A stretch of DNA of 64,000 nt, taken from positions 19,761,282-19,825,281 of the forward strand of contig NC_064755.1 in the NCBI RefSeq assembly GCF_011397635.1. Direction: 5' to 3'. The DNA comes from Epinephelus fuscoguttatus. Taxonomy: Eukaryota > Chordata > Actinopteri > Perciformes > Serranidae. A program made the translations under genes and the position numbers. This document shows positions 13,741 to 27,172 of the stretch, piece after piece (position 1 is the stretch's first letter; the number at the start of each line of letters is the position of its first letter). A model generated the notes under the pieces. That model made no database searches. It saw only the letters and a program-made list of their open reading frames with translations, and was not told the origin of the DNA.

Positions 13741-16700
13741 AATAATTTGAAAAAATCTTGTTAAGAAATGAGAATATCTTTAAAAAAAAATGTGAAAAAC
13801 ATCTTGTTAAATTAAAAAATGTTTCACATTATTAACTGATATTGATCAGTTTATTTTTTTTTACTTTTGGGCATGGCAGCAATACGCTGAAATGTACTAT
13901 TTCATATATGTTATAAATCTGTATATTCATATATTCAGACAATGTGCTGAAGATACATTGGCAACATGACTCCTGATATAAGGACATGTTAGCTACATTT
14001 CCATATGGGAAGAACCAGAAACTGGCACACCAGAAACTGGCACAGCCAAATAATAATAATATGATAATAATCTTCATTTTAAGAGCTTTTCAAAACAGAG
14101 TTACAAAGTGCTTTGAATGTCAATACTCAAAACAGACAAGATATGAAAACAACAACTTTTAAAAGAACTGCTAAAAACAGTTTAGGATAGGCTATAACCA
14201 CTGGGGAAATAAAAGACCGTCAAAATGAACTTAAAACTTAAGTAAAAGAGGAAAGACTCTCCAATAAAAGTATGTTTTAAGAAGGGACTTAAAAGAGATG
14301 CATCCAGCGTTCACAAATTCACCGAATGCTTGGTGGTGTGACTCCTGCGAGCGCTAGTTGATGAGCTACTGTAGGCTAGCTGCTGTGCTAACCACTGAAA
14401 CGCTAGCAGACAGGACATGCTAGCGCTGTCAGTCACAATAGCTCACCAAGCTTCACTCTATTCAGTCTGTACTGTCCCATTATAACTGCCCCTTGGCATT
14501 TTGTTGTCAAGATTATACATAATTTCATTCAAAAAAGGTTTTCATGATAGATGGCTAAAGCTAGATGTCTGAGCTAACAGCCTTGCCTGCTAAATGTCAG
14601 TTAGCAAGCTTGTTAGCTCGGTCACCAGCAGGGTCAATTAGTTCAAACAGTTTATTCAAAAGAAGTGTCTGTGGGCATGTGAACTCATCTGATAATATAC
14701 AATGGCATCCTCCATTTGGACTCTCTAGCTTTCCATTCCCTCAAAGGTCAGCACTGTCAGCACTGGTTTGCTAATAGTCACTGTAGTGTATGCCGCAAAT
14801 TCAGGGGTCAGAGTTCACCAAAGTTAATCTCAGACTTGAATCACCCCGGCGACCACATCCACATAAGTCGCAACCACTGGAATTATTTATTTTGGTACAA
14901 AATGTCACTGCTACATGTGCTGGTGTGACAGACCTTAAATCTTCAGTTTTGCAGTTTGGCTTGACTGGATTTTGATGAACAGCTATGGTATGTAAAAAGT
15001 CAGCCTTAACATTATGCCAGATCTTTGCCAGGACTCTTCTTCCACAACGTCAAACTTAGCAAAAGCAATAAAAACAGACAAATGTTGTACTCTGCAGCTA
15101 CTTTATCATCATTATCGTCATAATCTCATCATCTCTTCATGAGCCTTTGTGGCTGCCAGGTTTCATTATTGCTATCAGTTGTGCTGTGACATTTTGTCTC
15201 TGTCCTCGGGCCTCCGGCAGTGAGGGTCACTTACAGCTGCGTCAGGTGGCAGAAGCAGGTGAGCCGGTGCATCATCATCCTCACCTTCCTGGTAGGACAC
15301 CACCAAGTAGAACATAATAGAATGACAAAGAAAGGACAAGTCATCCTGGTTTCCTCTTCTCTTACATGACAGGACACATGAAAACATTATGGGTGGATGA
15401 TAAGTGCACAGAAATAAATGCTTTCACCTCAAATCACTCGACATAGTAATGAATGCTGCCACCAGAGGACTTAATTGCATTCAGACAGGCACATGGTGAG
15501 ATGTGGAAAGACAAAAACCATTAAGTCCTTTTCCAGCTTTTCCCATTCTCGTGCTGGATGCTTCACTGGCTCCGGCCTGATTTGGAATGACAGCTCCTCT
15601 TACCTGCATGGCAAATCTGCTGTATTCCTTAAGATTAAAATAAGTACAGCATAACACTGCCAATGATTATCTCATTGGCTTTGTTTTGTGAGATCATCAA
15701 ACGCAATGCAGGAGTGTGACAATCAAATTAGTGGAAATGAGAGCCGACTCGCCGTTCAATTTAAATCAGGCTCCAGTTGCGTCTGAAAGGACTGCTTGTC
15801 AATGTAATTGAATTGTATCACCAGGAAATCATGCATGGAAATGATAATTTTGCAAAGTAATTATTTTACCTTCTCAAATTCACGACCAGCGGACATTGCA
15901 AGCAGTGCATTTTATAACCTTTAGGAATGGAAAGTGGCAGCGAGTGCAGGCAGAGCCTGCCAAACAAAACACTTTTGTTTGACGCAATCTGTCTCCCAGC
16001 TCCACCCACAGCCCGAGCAAACAGCTCTGTCTCACTAAGAGAAAACACAGGCTTCAGCCAGTGCGGCTGCTCTCAGGGAGAATTCCATCAAAATGAAAGG
16101 CCTTATTAGTTGTGTCAAATACTGATATTCACCGTGGCAAAGTGCACGGAATACAGATAGCATTACAGGAGCATACAGCAGGCCATATCAACAGCTCAAG
16201 GGAAAGGGCCCCAGACAATAACTTGAGGGATGGTGTGATGGCAGGCATATGAAAGGCATCACAGATGACGTCTAATCTGTATTAAAAGACCTGGGCTGGC
16301 TGTAATCACCTCTCTGTCAGTGTGCTAATGGAATCCAGAGGCAGATAACAGACACAAGAGAGCAAGGAGGGTCAGAAACAGTGCAATACACAAAAAAAGA
16401 CAAACACAAACACACACACACAACACACAAAAAAGCTGATAATAGCAGGCAGACAAAAACATCACAGCAATTGCAAAGGCCAAGACAGAAAGGAGAGCAG
16501 AAGGCAACTGTCAAAGACAGGCTAAGGTATATGATTATGTAGTCCCCTGCGTTCATAATAGGGAATTTCAATCAATTTGAAGGAGCCAACACTATTAAAT
16601 ATTGACACTCTCCGCCTCCTGCTTGCCTGCTAACCCTTCCTCCTCCTTGGTTTGGCATCCACAGACATGATGTTGATCATAATTAAGCAGCCAGCCCCTC

Positions 16701-17232
16701 TGTCTTTCTTGACTAGTTGGTGCCATTAATTAGGCTGCTGAGATTGTCTTACCAACATGTTAAACGCCGCCTCGCTGAAGGACGTCACCGGTAGCTCACA
16801 GGCTAACGCTACAACATTACATGACTTGTAGTTCATTCAGAAGCTTAATTAAAACCCTGTTAGCGATGCCTTGTTTAAAAAAACTCCCGTTGCTTCAATC
16901 TGAAAACGGCGCCAACAGGACAAGGAGCGGCCCCTTTCTTGTCTCATTGTGTGAGAGCATTTCCGTTTTACGGGCAGCGTGGGGTGGTAGTCCCCTGTTT
17001 TAAGAGGCACTTGAGCTGCATAACATCTCACTATAATCAGCGTGACATATTAAACATATCCACTTCTACTAATGAAGTCATTAAATGAGCTAATTAGCAA
17101 GCACACTGTAGAAAACACAGCACAGTATGGACTGCACACATCATGTACATTTGACAGGAGGTTATAAACCTGACATGTGATGCTAATTGTAATCAGTAAC
17201 AGACATGTGGGCATGTGCACATTCATCATTTT

Positions 17233-18080
17233 AAAGGAGCAGTGTGTATGATTTAGGGGGGTTTAGTGGAATGTAACAGTGAGGATTGCAGAGTGCAACC
17301 AGCTAAAAATTGGTGAATGTGTGCTCACCTTTTTCTCATGAAGTTAATTTAATTTAGGCCTGAGAGCAGGGCCACGCCTCAACCACACCTCTAATTATTC
17401 ACCAAGCCTACTTATACCTGCTCTTTTTGTCTCAGATTTCTCGACCCACCCTCTCTTCCCTTCCCTTCATCCATCATCCTCCCTACCTCATATCTACCAA
17501 CATTCCTTCATCCTCTCTTCCCTTCTCCCCTCGTCGTTTTTTATTCAATCTGGTGTAAACCTCTGCCATGTCTCATTCTTGGTACCATCTGGGGGGCCTG
17601 TAATCAGCTCGGGTGGGGAAAAAAAAGCCTGAGACGGAACGCCCCACACTGAGTCTCCCTCTGCCCGATCTTAAGTACATCCTCCCAGACCAACCTATTA
17701 GAAGACATCCCTCTTCCACCTTCACCCACTTACATCCATTCCCCAGTCCTCAACAACTAACACCTCCTGAAATACAATTAAACATTTAAACGACATACTG
17801 TTGCGGCACGGTCCTTGCTATTGAACAACATGTGTGCTCACTTTTATTCTGATATGGACGCACAGGAGGTTTTTTACCATGAGACCAATTATCTTCTAAG
17901 ATAAAGCAGTTCATATTAGAAAGAGGGGCTGCTAACCATGGTGGCTGATGCAAAAACACTCCCAATGTAAGGTAAGGAAAACACTTTCTTATTTGCAGAT
18001 GATTATGCACTTAAGAAATTATACTTATTATATTCCCTTTCTGCCAATATATCCCCCCACAATCTACACACTGAAGCTTT
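17233..18080 (+). mobile_element. Non-autonomous TIR DNA element, copy 1
   Basis: The left end AAAGGAGCAGTGTGTATGATT is mirrored at the right end (...ATCTACACACTGAAGCTTT), giving inverted termini of about 18-25 bases. No transposase ORF. Its first 80 bases match the complement of the right end of the element at 19.3-20.6 kb. This type of MITE is common in teleosts; the superfamily is not assigned. Confidence 0.65.
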
Positions 18081-19297
18081 AAATGTGTTATTATGTGTAG
18101 TGTTTGCTCTTGAAGAAGATATTGCCTTGAAATTTTTCAAAAACACTTGAGTTGTTGTGCCGGTGGAGAAGGGAATCAATAGACTGACCGCCAGTGAGGT
18201 TTTAGCAGCTGCAGTAAAAGGTTCGGAGAGAAAGCTGAACCACGAAGCACAGTACTCTCATCAGCACTGCTCACCTGTGAATGAGATACAAGCAGCCGAA
18301 ATACGGTTGCCTCGCAAGGTGGCCTGCTGTCCTGATTTGTGACAGGCGGAGGAGCTCAGTGAGGGGGTGGACCAGGAACTGCTTACTGCAGGGAGACACC
18401 TAAGAAAACACAGCAGTACATCTCCCCGCTGGAACACCTGGAGATCCCCAGAAAGTGCTGGAGGATATTAGCAGGGGGAAAAGGACACTTGGGCTGCTGT
18501 GCTTAGATTGATGGATGGATAGATGCATGGGTGGATTGTGCCATGATAAGCTCCGAGTATATATGCGCCTTTTCACCTTGAAGTATGAAGTGTATTGTTA
18601 GTCTCCCTTGTCACTCCTCTTGATGAGCTGTCTACCTTAAAAATGGCTTCCGTGCTGCTGTATCGAGACACTGCAGACGGAAGCAGAGATGAGCACAGAC
18701 ACAAACAATACAATATCTAAAGCTCTGTCAAATTAAGTGTAGTTGCTCTTTATCTTTGCATCATTTAATGATCATCTGCATTTGATAACAACAAACAAGC
18801 TCAGTGCTCATCACACACAGAAAAACACCCCAAAAATTGTCCTGAACATCAAACATGAGCCATTTTTGGCATGCACGCCATGCAAGCCCCCTCTGGACCG
18901 CAATATAATTTTAATCATTTAACATTTTCACGAGCCAGACTAGACAATCAGCTCCTGACATGTTCTAGTCTACAGTTAGCTGCACTGCATGTTTGACACC
19001 CACAACCGCGGATGGGGATGTGTTAAACTGACAGGGGGGAGGAACTGACAGGAATTAACGGTGTTAGGGAGGAGGGAAACGTGTCTAACTCTGACATGCA
19101 AGTCTGTGTGTTGTAGTGTCGTGGGGCATCCCTTCTATCAGCGCTGTTTGTCGTCCACCGTGTCGCACTAAATGGAATATCATTGTTCTGGAAGCTTATT
19201 TTTATCTCTACACGTCACCCATCTGTGTCTGTCAGCATGAGCCATCATTGGGTTGATATAACCTCAGAAGTTCTCCCCTCCAAAGAATCATAATTTA
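18081..19297. other. Unique-looking spacer between two TIR elements
   Basis: About 1.2 kb with no gene or recognised repeat. Confidence 0.5.
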
Positions 19298-20634
19298 AAG
19301 GTCCACTGTGTAGGATTTAGGGGGATAAACTAGCAGTAATGGAATACAAAATAATAAGTATGTTTAATCACCTGAAGATAAGAATTGTTGTGTTTTCGTC
19401 ACCTTAGAGTGAGCTGTTTTATCTACATAAGGAACGAGTCCTCGTCCATGGAGCCTAACATCTTGCACCACCATGTTTCATCAGTAGACCAGAATGGACA
19501 AACCGAACAGTGACTCTCAATAGGGCCGTAGTCAGCACTCCCTCCATGATGAACCAAACAGCTATGGAAAACCACAGATTTTTAACGTGTAACTGCTTTA
19601 CCTAGTGTTTTTACCCGTTTAAATCACCGGGTCAGTTTGTTTTGGAGAGGAAGAGACTTCTGCGGATAATTCAACACCCATTAAAAACCTCCTGAACATC
19701 TGGATCGTTATCAAAGAAAAAGTAAGCACACATTAGCAGGTGCACGGTTTGCTCCCTAACAACATCGGAGAAGCGCTGATTTGTAACATGAAACTGCTTT
19801 ATTCAGTGTGGGGAAGAGACCTCCGTAGATAAGTCAACTCCCGGTTAAAATCTTCTGAACAATGGGCACTGGAGGAATTTAGTGATGGGCAAAGCAGTTC
19901 TTTAGATGTTACTGAAACACTAGAATCAATTCACTAAAAAGATTCTTTCAAAAGATTCATTCACCGAATCGTTCAGTGTTTGGCGGGAGGAGCCCTGACT
20001 GTGTACTGCGTAGTTCGACTCACTGAACTGATACACGGCTGAGCTGCTGCTGCGTCAGCCCTGCACTGGTGAGTCTCATTACTGGCCAGCCTAACGTTTT
20101 AAGTTTGTTTATCTGGAAACTAAGTCTGTTAAAACAATAGGGAGGTGTGTGATTGTGTTCATGTGGCTTGACTCATGGCTACATTAGCCAATAGCTTGGA
20201 GAAAACAGTCCCTATGAAAGTGTATCGCTGAGAAGAAATGATTTGAATCACTCAGGGATCAGGGTTACGTCGTTCACCGAGTGATTCCTTCACCCAGTGT
20301 TTTGTTCACCCAGTGATTCGTTTACCCAGTGATTCGTCCCTCCCTGCACCCTGGCCGCCTCGCAACTCGCGAGTGATCCATCGTTTGCACGGACCAAATC
20401 GGCAGTTCCACTCCCGGCCTGCACACTTGCTGCTGAACTCAACTGAACTGAGAAATGAACGAATCAGTTCCAGAAGTGATTCAGTTCAGTGCGTTCACTC
20501 AACAGATTTGTTCTTTTGAACAATTCATTCACGAACCACACAACACTAGAGGAATTTTAACCAGGAGAAGTTTCAGCTGGTTGCAATCTGCAGTCCTCAC
20601 TGCTAGATGCTGTTAAATTCTACACACTGCTCCT
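19298..20634 (-). mobile_element. Non-autonomous TIR DNA element, copy 2, split by a nested hAT element
   Basis: The ends AAGGTCCACTGTGTAGGATTTA and TAAATTCTACACACTGCTCCTT are inverted copies. Relative to copy 1 it is reversed. Without the insertion it is about 660 bp. It carries an internal imperfect duplication (ATAATTCAACACCC.../ATAAGTCAACTCCC...; AACTGCTTTA at two places). Confidence 0.7.
19880..20548. mobile_element. Nested non-autonomous hAT element with 8-bp target duplication
   Basis: The 669-bp element begins TAGTGATGGGCAAA and ends CACAACACTA, so the termini TAGTGATG and TAGTGTTG are inverted. It is flanked by identical GAGGAATT at 19872-19879 and 20549-20556, the 8-bp duplication characteristic of hAT transposition. 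No transposase. Inside, at 20272-20338, CACCCAGTGATTCGTT-like units repeat about four times. Confidence 0.85.
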
Positions 20635-22159
20635 TGCAATGTATATTCATTTTGTCCATTTATTTGTTGTTGTGTCAGTGTCAAAAAGTTGCTTTAAAAA
20701 TGTCTGTGTCTTGAGGAATTGTTCTCAGCTCTTGTTTTAAGTTATTCAAATAAAACACACCTTTTTAAACTTGGCCTAAATCTCTCCAAATAATCCCGAC
20801 AGGCTGATTCATCCAGATGCCAAATGCTGAGCAGTCATTGATCGTGCGGTAGAGGCAATTACAGGCCGCTCAGTGTCAAAGAGACACAGCCACTTTCCAG
20901 AACGCCTCCTTTCACTCTGATTTTACGCTTACAGCAGCATATTTATAATTACACATGCTAATCAAGGTGGGAGTTCACAGTAAGCCATTCCTTTATGTCA
21001 GCATCTCTGAGTGGCAACAGAGAGTCAACAGCCAAATCGCTTCTGTACCATTTGGCAGAGATTACGGAGACGACCCCCCAGCACTCCACAATCCTCACCT
21101 GCCACTCTGCCGTGTCAAATAGTCAACATCAAGTAAAACGCACGCTGATGACTGAGCAGGTACATTATGCAGAACATATATGAGCTAAACACACTCACAG
21201 TAAGTGAATACTGCCTGGCTTTTAAGTCGTTTATCAAGGTTAGAGCTCTGTAATGGAAGATGTGCTGAATATAAAAAACAGGTAGCGCTGTACCTTCAAC
21301 ACTAACAGCAGGGCAGCTACGTGTACTACATGTTGATTATGCATGAAAATGGTAATACAGACTATTTAAAAGGAAATGACTTCCTTAATCACACATAATG
21401 TGCATTTAATATTACCTATATCCTATTAAATTAGAAGTTGACACATATATGCCTTTCGCAGGCGCACCAAGAGGCGGCTGCATATACTTCCATGGATTAA
21501 GAAGTATTTGACTTTTATTGAGTTTTCCATTCTTTTATTGTATAAACTGTTAAAACTCATTGAATGTAATTTACTGTCAGAGCCTCGATTAAAAGAACCA
21601 TTCTCCGTGAAATGGCATTGTGGCCGTCTGAAAACCTCATATCAATACAGCATGGCTAAAGTCTACCTCTCTAATTCCAGCGTAATCAGGAAAAAAATGA
21701 GGATAAATTGATAATAATGAAGATCCATACGCGCAATTAAACAACCTTATTGTCAAATAACAAGAATGTTATTGCCATGCTCTTCACAAAGAACACCTCC
21801 CTTAATATGCCTGAATGCTGGCAAGATATATATGTTTAAGTTTTGAGTGTTTGAGCTGTTATACAGGTCAAAAAATAACCTCAGCAACAATAGGCCTGAT
21901 TAAAAGTGTGACTCTATATGAAATGTCAGCTCATCTTGTGGGGACCAAGAATGTCTGTAACAAACATTATGTCAACTAATTAATTTGTAGTTGTGTCCTT
22001 GGCGAATGTAGGTGTAATTTTATAACCCATATCAATATGTTTCATGAGAGCAGTGAGAGTGAAAAGAGAGTCCCAGGCTGTAAACCTAATTCCACTGTTA
22101 TTCCAAATGTGATAATATTCAGAATTTGACACGTCATGTAAACAGCATATTCTGTTAAT

Positions 22160-22275
22160 ATTCCAAGTGGGCTGCCCATGACACGCGCTCCGAGCGGCTG
22201 GGGGGTTCGGTGCCTTGCTCAGGGGCACCTCGGCAGTGCCCAGGAGGTGAACTGGCACCGCTCTAGCTACTGCCG
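22160..22275 (-). repeat. Common fish dispersed repeat fragment
   Basis: GGGTTCGGTGCCTTGCTCAGGGGCACCTCGGCAGTGCCCAGGAGGTGAACTGGCACC-type sequence occurs in many fish genomes as a dispersed repeat. Family not assigned; orientation arbitrary. Confidence 0.5.
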
Positions 22276-23172
22276 CCTATTAGTGTTTTTGGATGATTAT
22301 TTTGAAATGTATACATCGCATTTGGAGTATGCAAGTTAATTGGAGGGGTTGTACAGTTTGTGCCACATGGCCTCTTGCCTGTTTGGTCAGCTCTGTGAGT
22401 TGTCCACAAACCAGCTAACCGACAGTTTGCAAGGCTAGTGTAGAGGTGCATGTGTAAAAGAAAAGCTTTCTTGTTGGGTGGAGAAACACACACACACACA
22501 CCTGCTTTCAAACATTATGAAAGAAACCACTGATTTTTCCCTACTTTGACATGATAAGCATCATGTAAATCAGAGTATGCATGGTTGCATGGAAACAGGA
22601 GTATTAGTAGAATATTCATTTCCATTAGCCATGTAAAGATCAGTAGGAATATTGTCTTTTTGTAAGACATGTTAACGTAGCCGATGAGCTGAGAGATGCT
22701 AAAATGCTCCATAGATTAAGGGGCAATGCAAAGGTGGGTGATACTTTTTGTGGGTTTGTCACGATGAGGGACACCTTTCAAGTTACTCCTGGTTGTTTAA
22801 TCCATTGTTAGTATAAAAATATGGATTTCTGCAGGTTTAAAAGAATACGTGGTAGCTATAGATAAAGGCCCTGATCACACAGAAATCAGCTGGAGGCGGA
22901 GCTGGAGGTGGATTTTTGTGGTTGTTTTTAATGAGAATAAAGCTTTTTGCTTGCTTGCTATGCACCTGGCATTTCCGTGCTCTAGGCACCTGGCATTTTT
23001 GCCGGAGAGCTCGGAACTCCTTGAGTTAAAAAAAAACCCCTCCAACTCAGAGCAGAAAAGCGCCCCACGTCATTTCCACTGTCCCTTTGGATGATCGGGT
23101 GGGCCTTCTGTGGTGGTCACAGCAACAAGTTTACAGTCGGTAAACAATGCAGGAGAAACTGGTGGTGCTGAG

Positions 23173-23376
23173 TCACTTGGCAGCACCAATGGACTCCCTG
23201 TAGTCAGTATTTATTTTTGTTATGCAAGGCCCAACAATAGACAGCAGGTTGTCAAACTGCTCCTGAGTCATCCTAAAAAATGCCTGGAAATGGCCAGCAT
23301 CGAGGGGAAGCTCAGGGACTGAGTGGTTGTGCTCCCTGTGATCAAGCCTTTTCTTTAGGGTCTCATGTACCCACAC
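23173..23376 (-). pseudogene. PIF/Harbinger (HARBI1-like) transposase fragment
   Basis: The minus-strand reading MWVHETLKKR...FQAFFRMTQEQFDNLL...ITKINTDYRESI resembles the region just before the DDE_Tnp_4 nuclease domain of Harbinger/HARBI1-like proteins. Only about 67 residues remain of a family length near 350-400. The frame then stops, before the catalytic domain. Confidence 0.75.
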
Positions 23377-23491
23377 ACAGATCTCTGTTTCCCTGTGCCC
23401 AACAAACTATTTACTGACCCACCCTCAACCAGAGCTACAGCAAGTACCCTCTGCCTGTCCATTTTAGGAACCAGCTATTAATTACTGTGAA

Positions 23492-23493
<2 letters not shown>

Positions 23494-23531
<38 letters not shown>

Positions 23532-23651
23532 GACAATAATCGACAAACGGTACATTGATTACACAGGGAGGTTAAGGTAAGGAGGTGATGGGGTGGTTGC
23601 CTGGCAACAATAAAAAGGCACCGCAAGCATTTTTTTTTTTTTTTTTTTTTT
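23494..23651 (+). repeat. (AAT)n and poly-T low-complexity tracts
   Basis: About 36 bases of AAT units (23494-23530) and an uninterrupted T run (23630-23651). The latter produces a poly-lysine artefact ORF on the other strand. Confidence 0.9.
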
Positions 23652-26039
23652 ACTAGTGGCATTCAGTCTTTAAAAAAGTGTGGTGTGCCTTGCATTTTGT
23701 AACCTGCAAAACACTTTCTTTGTGATCAGGGCCTGAGCCAGTTTTCAAACAGAAGGAGCCGTTTTTATTCCACCAGTTTCAAAAGCTCCATATACTTAAT
23801 GTCAGACTGCGCCCACTACACCTCAGAAAATATTCAACAAAAAAATAAAGAAACATATATTCCTATTCCTGACATAAAAATGGTGTATTATCCTCCAAAT
23901 ACATCTCATGAATTATGTCGAAATGATTCGCTCAATAAATAGCAGCTATATTAAACCATGTAAATAATACCTGGTGCAGAATCAGGTCCTCCAGCCTCAC
24001 CTCCAGCACTGTAGCATTCACTCCCACAGCTGCTACCTGTCAAACCAACAGCGCCATCATTCATTACAATAAGATAATAAGACACTCAGTGAAAGAGAGC
24101 TCTATGAGAGATCTTTCATCACGCTCTTATCGTACAGTGTACAGTGTCTAGCAGCCCATAAAATTTAATCATGATGATCAAGTGGTGTTATTGACTGTAG
24201 CTGTAACATGCAGTGTCCGATGTGTTTGGACAGTCGAGACCCTCTCATGCTGAACAGTGCTTTATGCTAAGGGATCTTGTGCTCACTCAACTGCCATTTA
24301 ATCTTAAATCAACGGCGTGATTAATTTGAAACCAAATATGGGATCCTATCTGGGACCATCAGTTTCACTGTGCAGTTCACTGATGTATGGTATCGATTGC
24401 AACGGGGAGCCCTCTAATCAGAATCATGGTAAAATCAATAGCTGGCATTGCCTGAGGTCCTGTTCATGCTTCAGTGTACGCATCTGAAGTAAACTCCCCT
24501 GCGCTGAAACAGTCCGGCCATTTGCTTAAAGAAAATCGAGACTCACTGCAATAGGGAGGACTGCAGAGATAAACTGGAGGAGACAGACAGAGATAAAGGA
24601 GGAAAGCACTGAGACAGTTGAAGGGGGAGGGGTTATTCAACGAGGGGATTCAGTTTGATTGAAAACTGTTCTGCAGGTTTTCTTACTCAAAGCTTCAATC
24701 CATCAAGCTTCCAGGGTGCAGAGGAGGATCAACAAGCCACTGACCTCGACCTAATCCACAGGCGAGATCCAGCTGCCGAGCTGTCCCGCTGTTGTCACGT
24801 CTCGCTCCTCCTGTGCTCTGACCGCTCTGTTCCTCCTCTGTCTCTTGATCCCTCCATCTCCCTCGGGAGCGAGTCAAGTTGCAGGGCCACCGTCGTGTGT
24901 CTGCTCACCGCATTCCCTGTTGGGAGAAGTGATAGGCAGGGTGAGGGCAGATCTGAGCTTATCAGCTTAAAACCTGGCTTTAGGTTGCCTGTTCAACATA
25001 TAACAGTTACAACCCATGAACTGTGACACTGTCCTGAAGACAGCTACAGTAAATGAAGCAGACCCCAGAAGAGCTCAGAGGAGCCGCAGAAAGACTCCAG
25101 GGTTTCCACCAGCATCTGGTCTGGTGCCAGGGTATCTGAGGCAGTCTGTGCACCCCTGGCATCCTGCCACAGCAAGGCACCCTGCCACAGCGAGACAACC
25201 AAACCTTGCTGCTCACCTACACAGAGAGAGGACAAGAGAGGAGAAACACATTCAGTGGAGCAAATCCAAGAACAATAGGGACGAGATGAAAGAAGAGGGA
25301 TTTGGAGCAAAGGAACATTCAGCATGGAAGAGACACTGTGAATGCAACAACCCTATTTCGTACAAAATTCCCTTATATCCTGGTGATTTGTTTTGCCAAA
25401 TATGTTTTTGAGGAAACGCAAGCTACACAGGTTGCCTTAATTGGCAGCACTTTCTCCCATCCAGGAAGTCAGACAGAAATAATGTGATGAGAGCTGTTCG
25501 TGGGTTTACAATGCACGTGTGAGGCACAGCACATAAACGTAAGAGCTTGAGATTTGTGTAGTGTCCCACATGTTAGCTGTACGCTACTAAAACACTTAAG
25601 GTTAGACTTATACATTAAAAAGGTCAATACATTCCATCTCATGCCTGAAGTCAGGGTAAAGCAAAACCAGTGAATTCAGTCCAAACACATTACACATGTT
25701 AAAATATATTTGTTGAAAACATGCCAAAAGGCTGTAAACTGTGTAGTACTGAATTATGGTATTAGAGCATTCACCATTTTTGTGAAATCATAATCCATCC
25801 CCTACTATGAACTAATGTTAGAGCACGGAGTATGTCATTACAGTCAGTCCCTTATGTGTGAGCTATGAGATTGCTAAGTTCCACAAGCTCTATTAGCTCT
25901 TTCAGTATAATATATACATGAATAAACATCTTTTTTTTAATGCCGAATTGGCCACTTGGTCCACTGGCAATTTCTGCTCACTGCTATGAGTATGTGCTTT
26001 GTGCTGACGTTAGCTGCTGTTAGCTGCTGAACGAGAATC

Positions 26040-26710
26040 TGGCAGCTTGTGCTTTGGCTCTGCGCCTTCAGCAAACACACCCCAGTCACCCAGAGTGTTC
26101 TGACTGGTCATTGTTTCGCAGTCTTTCATCATCTTCAACCTAGTCTCATTACAAAGTCTTTCAATACCAGCACTTGGGCAGTTACTTCCACATTAGACAC
26201 AGACATAAAAAAGTCGTCCTTTCACGTCAGAATGGTACGTGGTCGGTCGCCGTTATTAGGACAACTGACAGCTTGGGGGGGAACACAACCAGACCATAGA
26301 GTAAGTTAAGAGAGCAAAAATTGTAAGTAGAGTGGGCGGGAGGAATGGTGGATGGGTCCAACAATCACGGACTTTCACCTGGGAGACTGGTGTTTGCTTC
26401 CTGTCTTAATGTAAAGCCAAACCCTGATCATTTTTCTAAACCTAACCACATGTTTTTGTTGTTTGTTGAAGGAACAAAAACATTAATTCATGGTATTGTA
26501 TCTATGTAGTACATTTATTTTGAAAGAGACCCTATGCAAACTGTGCATTTCCTGTAAAAACGGAAGTGTATTTTGATAGGATACAATGCATGTAACAGGC
26601 TGAAGTTGACACGTGTCCCAGAGTGTCAACAACAGATGCACCCCAGCTACCTTGCACATCATATGTCGATGTGGAAAGTCCATGACCAAATGTCAATATG
26701 TGACAAGTTT
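26040..26710. repeat. Diverged dispersed fish repeat
   Basis: Contains words that recur in fish genomes: TCACGTCAGAATGGTACGTGG, CGCCGTTATTAGGACAA, CTAAACCTAACCACATG, TTGACACGTGTCCCA. Boundaries and class not determined; recognised from memory only. Confidence 0.35.
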
Positions 26711-27109
26711 GGAATGAGAATGTATTGATATATGGATGTCTCTACACCACCACTGCAGCAGTACAATGACTGTAACAAAGAGTGTTGCACTTTCTACCAT
26801 GAAAACTCACCAATAAAAGCTTCTCAATTAAAATCCTCACAACTAAGACATGTTCCAGCAGGAATACGATTGGACATAGGGGAGAAATCAACAACAGCAG
26901 CAACCAAGTTTACAGATTTCCCTGTAGTTAGCATGTAGCTTCATGTGGCAGTGTAGGCTACATAATGTAAACATTTGCAATAGCGTGCCTGAAGCAGATG
27001 ATCATATAAAGAAATCCGACACACTATGATGTCATACTATAGCTGGAGCAAACGTTCATAGGGATTACTTAAACATGCATTTACCTCGTTTTTTGAAAAT
27101 TCAGCCACA

Positions 27110-27172
27110 TTTATTCTTTGTTGTAACACTATTAGTCACAAATATGGAAAGGCATGATAGGTCCCCTTTAAA
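27110..27172 (-). mobile_element. TIR end of a MITE-like element
   Basis: The minus strand reads AAAGGGGACCTATCATGCC, a terminal sequence seen on common teleost MITEs. The opposite terminus was not found, so only a fragment is claimed. Confidence 0.4.

Larger units (their letters stand above)
10481..17231. other. Gene-free stretch with hairpins, CA repeat and palindromic AT cluster
   Basis: No convincing gene. Individual items listed separately: a strong hairpin at 12146, (CA)n at 13185, and a palindromic cluster at 13440-13740. At 15.6-16.8 kb the sequence is unique-looking and rich in TAATT/ATTA words. Confidence 0.6.

Noticed and set aside
23435-23662. 75-codon ORF on - with poly-Lys and poly-Leu
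   Set aside because: Produced by the poly-T and AAT tracts.
24655-25411. Two overlapping + strand ORFs of 123 and 131 codons
   Set aside because: No domain, no recognisable family, no splice or promoter context, and comparable ORFs on the opposite strand. Chance ORFs in GC-richer DNA.
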